Part shown: positions 1 to 5,122 of the stretch, one piece after another
How the letters are laid out: the number at the start of each line of letters is the position of its first letter
Numbering within the stretch: the stretch's first letter is position 1
Assembly: GCA_031282085.1 (NCBI GenBank)
Contig: JAITEK010000045.1
Span: forward strand, 1 to 5,974
Source: Coriobacteriales bacterium
GTDB taxonomy: Bacteria > Actinomycetota > Coriobacteriia > Coriobacteriales > UBA8131
Reading direction: 5' to 3'
DNA: 5,974 nt
Notes under the pieces: generated by a model
The model's input: the letters and a program-made list of their open reading frames with translations, nothing else
What the model was told of the DNA's origin: nothing
Database searches by the model: none
Made by a program: the position numbers and the translations under genes

Positions 1-58
1 ACTGTCCCACACGATGAGACGTTCTCGGTGCAACAACAGCCTCGTCAGGTGGGACAGT
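1..58. repeat. Imperfect inverted repeat (REP/MITE-like palindrome) downstream of the foldase gene
   Basis: ACTGTCCCAC (1-10) is the exact reverse complement of GTGGGACAGT (49-58). After two mismatches, pairing resumes between GATGAG (13-18) and CTCGTC (41-46) with one G-T pair, leaving a loop at 19-40. The whole is a roughly 18-bp imperfect stem. The left arm starts at window base 1, so the element may extend further. GGGACAG (51-57) can also pair with CTGTCCC at 71-77, giving a competing hairpin. There is no T-run beside the stem on either strand, so it is not a classic intrinsic terminator. Dispersed intergenic palindromes of this kind are often REP- or MITE-like elements. That class is inferred, because copy number cannot be seen from one window. 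Confidence 0.6.
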
Positions 59-60
59 TG

Positions 61-91
61 CCCCGTCCCCCTGTCCCAACCCCGTCCCCCC
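61..91 (-). other. Putative G-quadruplex motif (five G-tracts on the minus strand)
   Basis: On the plus strand there are C-tracts of 4, 5, 3, 4 and 6 bases (61-64, 67-71, 75-77, 80-83, 86-91), separated by GT, TGT, AA and GT. The minus strand therefore has five G-tracts of at least three bases with loops of two or three bases, which satisfies the usual G3+N1-7 pattern with one tract to spare. The minus strand is the sense strand of the upstream foldase gene, whose stop codon is at 119-121, so the motif would lie in its 3' untranslated RNA if transcription continues. CCCCGTCCCCC also occurs twice, at 61-71 and 80-90, as a direct repeat with 19-bp period. Folding is predicted only from the pattern. 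Confidence 0.6.
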
Positions 92-118
92 TGCGGTCAA
101 CGCGAAATGACGGGGAGC

Positions 119-1864
119 TTACTGGCCGCTGCTCTCCGCGCCTTCTTCACCCTCCGTGCCTTCTTCGGCAGGAGTGACCGTGTCGCCGCTGGAGTAGCCG
201 GTGCTGTCGCCATTGACAGAGACCAGCTCAAGCTCAAAGGTCAACGTCGCGTTCGCGGGGATAGAAGGAGGATTGCCTGCCTCTCCGTAGGCAAGTGAGG
301 GCGGGATGACGAGCGTGCGCTTGCCGCCCACCTTCATGCCGGGGAGGCCGAGATGCCAACCCTGGATGACGTTGCTCTCGCCGATAACGACTGAATAGGG
401 GGTACCGCCCACCGAGGAATCAAAGATGGTGCCATCCTCCAGATAACCTGTGTAGTGCACTTCAACGGTGTCGCCGGTCTTGGCCTCGGCTCCGGTGCCC
501 TCAAGGGTGTCGGTTGTCTCAAGCTGACCCTCATCGGCGGGAGTCTCATCGGTGGTTGAATCTTCCGCGGGCTCATCGGCGAGCGCCATATCAACGTCGT
601 AGGACAGGCCTTCGGGCATGGGGTTGACGACGATTTCCTCCGAGCTGATGAGTGCGCTGAGGTACTCCTGCTGGCTCGTGCTCTGCCTCTCGGAAGTGTA
701 TCGCTCGGTCAAAATCTCAACCAAACTTGCCGGTACGGCGGAGAACTCCACCGTCTGTACCCCGGAGTCGGCAGCAGGTTCGCTCGGCTCCTCAGCGGTC
801 TCACCCTCAGTGGCCTCGCTTTCTGCGGTCTCTCCCTCAACGGTCTCACCCTCAGATGCTTCTTCGGTCGCCGCCGGTTGCTCGGGGAGGATGAATTCCT
901 CAGTCCACTTGACGATTACGAGGGCATATGAAGGGGCTTCCTCGGTTCCGATGTTGGCGTCGATGACGTCGGAGACCTCATTGACGGGAAGGGAATCGAG
1001 GGCTGTGCGTACATTCTCGGGCAGGGAGGACATAGCGCCCCAACCCAGATCGCCGCCGTTCTCCTCAACACCGTATGCCTGCGAGTATTCCTTGGCGACC
1101 TCGGCAAAATCGGTGCCCTCACGGAGTTTTGCGAGAGCCTCCTCAGCCTGGGGACGCACAACGTCTACGGTGTTGGTTCCGGTTGCCGTCTCCTCGGTTG
1201 TCTCAGAGCCTTCCTCGGTCGCCGCGGCCGGCGCGTCGTAAGGCAGGTAGATGAGTGAGACGCGCTTGCCGGCGTACTGGGCGGCCTGCTCGCTCACATA
1301 GGTCTCGATCTCCTCCTGGCTCGGAGCGCTGTCAACCTCTACGGAGAGTAGTTCCGAGATAACGCTTTGCGCCTCGACCATCTGGCGGTACGATGCCTCG
1401 CTGGCAAAGCCCATGGACGCGAGGTAGTCCTCCCAGGTGCTGCCCGAGCCGGTTACGCTTTCCTTTGCGCTTTCTATGTCCTGGTCTACCTGCGCGGCGT
1501 CGGGCGTAATGCCCGCTTCGGCGGCGCGTTGCACAACAAGTATCCAGCTACCGAACTCGTTGCGTATGATGAACTCCCGAAGCGATTCGGGCGTATAGTT
1601 CGCGCCTTTGAGCGTCTGCGCCCAGGCGGTGTCATCCAGTCGCTCTCCCGTGTTCGGGTCGAGGCGGAAGCTCTCGATGCGTGTGGTTATGTCGGATTCG
1701 AGTATCTCGGTGCCGTTGACGGTCGCCGCGACCTGCGAAGCGGGGTCCTTCTTGCAACCGGCAGAGCTCACGGCCAAAAGGACGAGGAGCGTAAGCACGA
1801 CAAGTATTCCCACATAGTGCGTGAATCGGTGTTTCCCTGGAGCTTTCATGTAACAGCCTTTCAT
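119..1864 (-). CDS. Secreted lipoprotein foldase: SurA/parvulin-like chaperone fused to FKBP-type peptidyl-prolyl isomerase
   Basis: Predicted extracytoplasmic, membrane-anchored protein-folding factor of 581 aa that catalyses Xaa-Pro cis-trans isomerisation. Residue numbers count from ATG 1864. A basic start and hydrophobic stretch (about 19-33) lead to SSAGC, with Cys37 as the probable lipidated residue. Residues about 45-180 resemble SurA_N/PrsA chaperone helices. About 201-321 is parvulin-like (TDFAEVAKEYS, GGDLGWG), interrupted by an acidic Thr-rich insert at about 212-235. A Glu/Thr/Ala/Pro linker follows at about 327-366, a second acidic linker at about 428-460, then FKBP at about 463-550. 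The FKBP pocket is complete: HYTGY, IFDSS, PYS, VIQGW, AYG and LTFELEL match FKBP12 Y26, F36/D37, F46 (Tyr here), V55/I56/W59, Y82 and F99. The parvulin histidines are missing (VSLIYL and YALVIV instead of xHIL and YHI). An acidic tail ends the protein. ATG 1864 has AAGGA seven bases upstream; ATG 1849 is also possible, and TTG 1894 has weaker support. PrsA-like role is inferred. Confidence 0.9.
   Translation of the reverse strand: MKGCYMKAPGKHRFTHYVGILVVLTLLVLLAVSSAGCKKDPASQVAATVNGTEILESDITTRIESFRLDPNTGERLDDTAWAQTLKGANYTPESLREFIIRNEFGSWILVVQRAAEAGITPDAAQVDQDIESAKESVTGSGSTWEDYLASMGFASEASYRQMVEAQSVISELLSVEVDSAPSQEEIETYVSEQAAQYAGKRVSLIYLPYDAPAAATEEGSETTEETATGTNTVDVVRPQAEEALAKLREGTDFAEVAKEYSQAYGVEENGGDLGWGAMSSLPENVRTALDSLPVNEVSDVIDANIGTEEAPSYALVIVKWTEEFILPEQPAATEEASEGETVEGETAESEATEGETAEEPSEPAADSGVQTVEFSAVPASLVEILTERYTSERQSTSQQEYLSALISSEEIVVNPMPEGLSYDVDMALADEPAEDSTTDETPADEGQLETTDTLEGTGAEAKTGDTVEVHYTGYLEDGTIFDSSVGGTPYSVVIGESNVIQGWHLGLPGMKVGGKRTLVIPPSLAYGEAGNPPSIPANATLTFELELVSVNGDSTGYSSGDTVTPAEEGTEGEEGAESSGQ
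785..874 (-). repeat. Degenerate 15-bp repeat encoding a Glu/Thr-rich linker
   Basis: The plus strand shows GCGGTCTCACCCTCAG at 795-810, GCGGTCTCTCCCTCAA at 825-840 and ACGGTCTCACCCTCAG at 840-855. These are spaced 30 and 15 bases apart, so they sit on a common 15-bp period in frame with the foldase gene. Translated, they give repeated EGET motifs in the acidic linker between the parvulin-like domain and the region leading to FKBP. The unit is a multiple of three, so slippage would change linker length without a frameshift. Confidence 0.65.
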
Positions 1865-1871
1865 AAGGGCT

Positions 1872-1876
1872 TCCTT
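1872..1876 (-). promoter_or_regulatory. Ribosome binding site deciding the foldase start
   Basis: Minus-strand AAGGA lies seven bases before ATG 1864. The competing ATG at 1849 has only AAAGG at the same spacing (1857-1861). The upstream in-frame TTG at 1894 lacks a convincing site. The 1864 start is therefore preferred, though both ATGs give a good lipoprotein signal peptide. Confidence 0.5.
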
Positions 1877-1990
1877 ATCGGAAGTGTTGAACAAAGTTTC
1901 ATCAGGGAGCCAGCCGCTATTGCCGCATGAATCTCATGACGCATATTGGCTGTCGATTACGTCCCCTGAAGGTCGCTCGACTACGGGGAG

Positions 1991-2016
1991 CCAACACGAG
2001 AGTGTTGGGGACTCTC
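1991..2016 (-). promoter_or_regulatory. Two overlapping, mutually exclusive inverted repeats in the foldase upstream region
   Basis: CCAACAC (1991-1997) and GTGTTGG (2002-2008) form a perfect 7-bp inverted repeat around the tetraloop GAGA. On the same bases, GAGAGT (1998-2003) and ACTCTC (2011-2016) form a second perfect 6-bp inverted repeat with a 7-base loop. They share bases and cannot form together. The first stem could lengthen by GGGAG (1986-1990) pairing with CTCCC (2014-2018) across a bulge. The element lies about 127-150 bases upstream of the foldase start. No T-run follows on either strand, so it is not a simple terminator. An operator palindrome or a switching leader RNA are both possible; neither is proven. 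Confidence 0.45.
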
Positions 2017-2080
2017 CCAGCTTGAGCAGACAATCGTCTATTTTCTCACAACCTGAGCTTTTTGGGGAGATAAATCCTGA

Positions 2081-2098
2081 CTTTCAGTTTTCTTTCAG
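2081..2098 (+). repeat. Direct repeat CTTTCAG-TTTT-CTTTCAG (11-bp period)
   Basis: Two identical heptamers (2081-2087 and 2092-2098) are separated by TTTT, giving one helical turn between repeats. This 7-4-7 layout with an A/T spacer is the architecture of PhoB/OmpR-type response-regulator sites, and CTTTCAG matches 5 of 7 bases of the enterobacterial Pho-box half-site CTGTCAT. The repeat lies 20 bases past the LuxR stop codon and about 220 bases upstream of the foldase start. The distance from any obvious promoter weakens the operator reading, and chance is possible. Confidence 0.35.
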
Positions 2099-2118
2099 CT
2101 TCGGCGGCCTTCCGGCGG

Positions 2119-3603
2119 CTAGAATGCGCCTCGGCCGATACTGCCCTGCTCTATCACGTCGTGCAGACTTTGGCGGTCGTAGATACCTATTTTGCGGTAG
2201 ATACTGCTCACATGATGTTTCGCCGTGCCTTGGGCGATAACCAGCTCCTCACAGATATGAGGCACCGACCTCCCGCGGGCCAGCAGGTGCAGCACCTCCA
2301 TCTCCCGCGTGGTCAACCCGCATATCCTGCCGATGTTCTCGCACTTCTCATGCGTGGAGGCGTCGTTGGCTATCTCGTGCTCCCGTGCGCGGTAAAAGCT
2401 CTGTAGATCGTCCTTGGTGAACAGCAAGGTGCCTATGAGTATCACCACGACTGCCGAGGCGATCAGCACCTGCTCGGCCGAGAATGCGCTGAGGGGGAGG
2501 GGAGCGTCGAGCAGGCGCGAGCCGGCCGCACCTGCGAAGGTGCCCATCCGCGCGGCAAAGATGGAGAGTCCAAAGCTCAGCGCCACGGGAATGCGCGCGC
2601 GAAACGCGATGTCCGTTGATACGAGCATAATCAGCATATCGAGGCTGTAGATGGCAAAGATGGAGAGACCCCCGCCGACAAAGGCGAACTCGGGTGGCAG
2701 CAGGATCATCAACAATAATCCCACCGTCAGTGTGGGGAGGATGGGGCGATAGAGCGCCATGGCTTCCAGCGGGGGCTGGGTGAGTATCAGGTTGAGCGCC
2801 AGCGCCGCGATGCTTACGCCTGCCAGGAGGAAGGACTGCGCCACTATGTCCGGGGCGGGAAGTGCCAGCAGCACCGGTTGCGAAAGGCCCCAGACGACGC
2901 TGACAAGTATCAGTGTGCAAAATACCTTGGTACGGGGTATGGGTTCCATGTCGAAGCCGATGGCAGTTGGCTCGCGCATCGGTTCTTTGAGGGCGCCGTG
3001 CAGCACGAGTGTGCTTACCGCAGGGAGTAGCGAGACGAGCGCCACCATCAACGGGGCCGGTAGCTCGCGCAGAGCGAAGAACAGCACGAAGGCAAAGGCG
3101 TAGGATACGTAGAGGTAGCGCCCTACGCGCCCGGTGGCCAGCGTGCTCCACAACTCGCCCCACATGATGAGCAACAGTGCGTTGCCCAGGGAGAATACCA
3201 GGGTTGCCAGCACATAAAGAGGTACGAGTGGCTCGATTCCCTCAATATGCGAGAGGATGCCCATGCCTAGGGTGCCGACGAGCGAACAGGCGGCGGTTAA
3301 GATGAACATCGTCTTGCGCTTGACGAATGGCGAGAGACGGCGGCTCAGGCCCACCACGCCCAGATAGCCCAGTGCTGTGAGCAGGAGCACCATCAGTATC
3401 GGGTCGAAGGGGAAGCGCTCCATCAGGTTGAAGGGCAGCACCACCGGGGTGCACATACAGAGCATCCACCAGGCCTGCCAGAAGCCCAGTCCAAAGAGGC
3501 GCACTGAGCTGTAGGCGCTCCTGCCATTGCCCGCGGCATTGCCATTGCCATTGCCGTTGGTAGTGTGCCCGTTACCCGTGCCGTTGCTGCCGTTATTGCC
3601 CAC
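2119..3603 (-). CDS. Membrane-anchored LuxR-family transcriptional regulator (12 TM helices plus C-terminal HTH)
   Basis: Probable membrane-tethered transcription factor: an MFS-like helical bundle senses an unknown signal and the cytoplasmic C-terminal HTH binds DNA. From GTG 3603 the product is 494 aa. An Asn/Gly-rich tail (about 3-27) is followed by about twelve hydrophobic helices (from about residue 38 to 390; the first starts WQAWWML, the last is EQVLIASAVVVILIG). The LuxR/GerE HTH occupies 430-494, with LTTREMEVLHLLARG, the recognition region QGTAKHHVSSIYRKIG and the DRQ motif all intact. There is no receiver or autoinducer domain. The architecture matches the orphan LuxR regulators abundant in Eggerthella-type Coriobacteriia, some of which control neighbouring metabolic genes. 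The start is uncertain. In-frame GTG 3798 would add 65 residues but has no ribosome site and lies upstream of the putative promoter (3746-3774); GTG 3603 has a purine-rich GGAAG close upstream. It is divergent from the glycan operon, which it may regulate. Confidence 0.88.
   Translation of the reverse strand: MGNNGSNGTGNGHTTNGNGNGNAAGNGRSAYSSVRLFGLGFWQAWWMLCMCTPVVLPFNLMERFPFDPILMVLLLTALGYLGVVGLSRRLSPFVKRKTMFILTAACSLVGTLGMGILSHIEGIEPLVPLYVLATLVFSLGNALLLIMWGELWSTLATGRVGRYLYVSYAFAFVLFFALRELPAPLMVALVSLLPAVSTLVLHGALKEPMREPTAIGFDMEPIPRTKVFCTLILVSVVWGLSQPVLLALPAPDIVAQSFLLAGVSIAALALNLILTQPPLEAMALYRPILPTLTVGLLLMILLPPEFAFVGGGLSIFAIYSLDMLIMLVSTDIAFRARIPVALSFGLSIFAARMGTFAGAAGSRLLDAPLPLSAFSAEQVLIASAVVVILIGTLLFTKDDLQSFYRAREHEIANDASTHEKCENIGRICGLTTREMEVLHLLARGRSVPHICEELVIAQGTAKHHVSSIYRKIGIYDRQSLHDVIEQGSIGRGAF
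3523..3600 (-). repeat. Low-complexity Asn/Gly-coding hexamer repeat
   Basis: The plus strand is rich in CATTGC and CCATTG units (for example GCCATTGCCATTGCCGTTG from 3541), which on the coding strand read mainly as GGC AAT and AAC GGC. They give a flexible Asn/Gly tail of about 25 residues before the first membrane helix of the LuxR protein. The unit is a multiple of three, so length variation would keep the frame. Confidence 0.7.
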
Positions 3604-3745
3604 GTCTTCCGTCCCTGCAATCAGCGCGTCAGAACTTCCGCCTGCTTGGTTTGAGCCGTGCGGAAAGGATCTGAGCCGTTTCGGCCCATCGGCGGAATCG
3701 CCCGATGAGCGTAACCGTGTATGATGCTGTTCTCCCTCATTGCGT

Positions 3746-3774
3746 ATTGTACTGCAAGTGAGCCCGCGTGTGCA
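3746..3774 (-). promoter_or_regulatory. Putative sigma70-type promoter for the LuxR regulator
   Basis: On the minus strand, TACAAT (3751 down to 3746; 5 of 6 to TATAAT) is preceded by TGCACA (3774 down to 3769; 4 of 6 to TTGACA) with a 17-bp spacer. Transcription would start near 3739, giving a leader of about 135 bases before GTG 3603. A start there would exclude the upstream GTG 3798 as initiation codon. This is judged by consensus match only. Confidence 0.35.
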
Positions 3775-3785
3775 GATATCGCACA
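3769..3785. promoter_or_regulatory. Palindromic operator-like site TGTGC-N7-GCACA
   Basis: TGTGC (3769-3773) and GCACA (3781-3785) are perfect inverted arms around AGATATC, which itself contains the palindrome GATATC. The left arm overlaps the putative -35 element of the LuxR promoter, where a bound protein would block polymerase. The right arm merges with the GCACAAA tandem repeat. Binding by the divergent LuxR protein (autoregulation) is a reasonable guess but not shown. Confidence 0.35.
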
Positions 3786-3873
3786 AAGCACAAAGCACGC
3801 GATACGGGTTTTCGGGTAAAATGAAGAGGTTGTCTGCAAGAAGTATCCGACCGCCTGTTCCAGAAAGCTCTGT

Positions 3874-5091
3874 ATGCGAATCGAATTCTCACCACCTGAT
3901 ATAACCGAGGCCGAAATTGCGGCTGTGGCCGACGCACTGCGTTCCGGTTGGATCACCACCGGGCCGCGCGTCAAGCGTTTTGAGCAGGAGCTCGCCTCCT
4001 GGTGTGAAACGCCCAAGGTCGCGTGCCTCAACTCGGCGACCGCCGCGCTTGAGTGCGGCCTGCGCCTGCTGGGCATCGGGCCGGGAGACGAGGTCATCAC
4101 CTCAGTCTATACCTATACCGCCTCGGCAAGCGTCATCTGCCATGTGGGGGCTACGCCGGTGCTTGTGGACACAGCGCCTGGCTCCTACGAGATGGATTAC
4201 GAGGCTCTTGCCGCCGCGGTTACAAGCCGTACCAAGGCCGTTATCCCCGTGGACATCGCCGGCGTCATGTGTGATTACGACACGCTGTTCGCAACGCTTG
4301 CCAACGTTGCGGAACGCTTCAGCCCTACGCCGGGCACTTTGCAGGAGACCTTCAACCGCCCCATCGTGCTGGCCGACGCGGCGCACTCCTTCGGCGCGAC
4401 CTACCGTGGCCGCCCCAGCGGCGCGGTTGCCGACTTCACGGCGTTCAGCTTCCACGCGGTGAAGAACCTCACCACGGCGGAGGGCGGGGCGCTCACCTGG
4501 CGCGCGCGTGAGGGCTTGAGCGACGAGCGGATATACAAGCGCCTCATGTTGTTGTCGCTGCACGGGCAGGACAAGGACGCGCTTGCCAAGAACAAGCCCG
4601 GCTCCTGGGAGTACGACATCATCGAGCCGCTCTATAAATGTAATATGACCGACGTGGTTGCCGCTCTCGGGTTGGCGCAGCTTGAGCGTTACCCCGCTCT
4701 GCTGACACGCCGCCGCGCGCTGCTTGAGCACTACCAGGCCGCGCTTGTCTCACCAGATGTCGAGGTGCTTGCGCACTACACCGAGCGGGGGGATTCCAGT
4801 GGGCATCTGTGTCTTACGCGCTTGGTTGGTAAGGGCGAGGACTTCCGCAATCGCTTCATCGAGCGCATGGCCGCGCGTGAGGTTGCCTGCAACGTCCACT
4901 ACAAGCCGCTGCCGCTGCTTACGGCCTATCGTACGAGGGGATTTCGTGTTGAGGACTTCCCCCGTGCCTACGCGCGTTACCAGAATGAGGTAACGTTGCC
5001 GCTGCACACCAAGCTCACCGATGCGGAGGCCGAGTACGTGACGGACGCGTTTAAAGCGGCCTATCAGGAGTGTGCGCAGGCCGGTGAGTAG
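3874..5091 (+). CDS. DegT/DnrJ/EryC1/StrS-family sugar aminotransferase (PLP-dependent)
   Basis: Cytoplasmic fold-type I PLP enzyme of 405 aa that transfers an amino group, usually from glutamate, to a keto-sugar nucleotide to make an amino-deoxysugar for glycan assembly. The start MRIEFSPPDITEAEI and the SGWITTGP segment (24-31) are typical of the family. NSATAAL (53-59) forms part of the cofactor phosphate site. LADAAHSFGA (166-175) supplies the Asp168 that contacts the PLP ring nitrogen. FSFHAVKNLTTAEGG (191-205) carries the Schiff-base Lys197. The C-terminal VHYKPLPLL (341-349) and the Pro-Leu-His segment near 376-378 also fit. The segment 136-163, before the Asp motif, looks longer than in ArnB-like members. 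Family and chemistry are clear; the substrate, C3 versus C4 position and exact sugar are not. ATG 3874 has only a weak AGAAAG upstream, but the N-terminus matches the family. It is the first gene of a run of three, 31 bp before the phosphoglycosyl transferase. Confidence 0.92.
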   Translation: MRIEFSPPDITEAEIAAVADALRSGWITTGPRVKRFEQELASWCETPKVACLNSATAALECGLRLLGIGPGDEVITSVYTYTASASVICHVGATPVLVDTAPGSYEMDYEALAAAVTSRTKAVIPVDIAGVMCDYDTLFATLANVAERFSPTPGTLQETFNRPIVLADAAHSFGATYRGRPSGAVADFTAFSFHAVKNLTTAEGGALTWRAREGLSDERIYKRLMLLSLHGQDKDALAKNKPGSWEYDIIEPLYKCNMTDVVAALGLAQLERYPALLTRRRALLEHYQAALVSPDVEVLAHYTERGDSSGHLCLTRLVGKGEDFRNRFIERMAAREVACNVHYKPLPLLTAYRTRGFRVEDFPRAYARYQNEVTLPLHTKLTDAEAEYVTDAFKAAYQECAQAGE

Positions 5092-5111
5092 TCACATACC
5101 GCATACGGCGC

Positions 5112-5115
5112 GAGG
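5112..5115 (+). promoter_or_regulatory. Ribosome binding site deciding the phosphoglycosyl transferase start
   Basis: GAGG lies seven bases before GTG 5123, giving a protein that begins MYRRVVKRLLD, like PglC (MYEKVFKR). The other in-frame starts fit less well: GTG 5072 has AGGAG only one base away, and GTG 5084 has it 13 bases away. Confidence 0.5.
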
Positions 5116-5122
5116 CAGCGCG

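Larger units (their letters stand above)
1865..2118. other. Intergenic region between the LuxR regulator and the foldase gene
   Basis: This 254-bp gap separates two minus-strand genes. It holds the foldase ribosome binding site, the overlapping inverted repeats (1991-2016) and the 7-4-7 direct repeat (2081-2098). No convincing sigma70 promoter was found by eye on the minus strand, and no intrinsic terminator with a U-run was found after the LuxR stop codon. Whether the two genes share a transcript is therefore open. Confidence 0.6.
3604..3873. other. Divergent intergenic region between the LuxR regulator and the glycan operon
   Basis: If the LuxR gene starts at 3603, this 270-bp region separates divergent genes. 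It holds the putative LuxR promoter (3746-3774), an overlapping 17-bp palindrome (3769-3785) and a 7-bp tandem repeat, GCACAAA (3781-3798). If LuxR starts at 3798, most of this region is its N-terminal coding sequence and only 75 bp remain between the genes. The predicted Cys/His-containing extension does not resemble known LuxR N-termini. Confidence 0.5.

Noticed and set aside
14..298. Plus-strand ORF of 94 codons at the left edge
   Set aside because: It runs through the palindrome and C-tract repeat and into the antisense of the FKBP region. It has no recognisable domain, and the minus-strand gene explains the coding signal.
618..1241. Plus-strand ORF of 207 codons, Ser/Val-rich
   Set aside because: It is the antisense shadow of the foldase's acidic linkers and parvulin-like domain; its Ser/Val repeats simply mirror the Glu/Thr codons.
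2041..2118. Intrinsic terminator after the LuxR gene
   Set aside because: The GC-rich run just after the stop codon (2102-2118) does not form more than a 3-bp stem, and no U-run follows a stable hairpin on the minus strand.
3621..3740. Possible 39-codon leaderless ORF upstream of the LuxR gene, starting at ATG 3740 on the minus strand
   Set aside because: The ATG coincides with the predicted transcription start (about 3739), which is suggestive, but there is no ribosome site, no recognisable peptide and no conservation data.
3817..3822. TAAAAT as a -10 element for the glycan operon
   Set aside because: No -35-like hexamer occurs 16-18 bases upstream and there is no TG extension, so a promoter cannot be supported. 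The operon promoter was not identified.
4102..4731. Minus-strand ORF of 209 codons within the aminotransferase gene
   Set aside because: It is opposite a clear PLP enzyme with all motifs present; long antisense ORFs are expected in GC-rich coding DNA.
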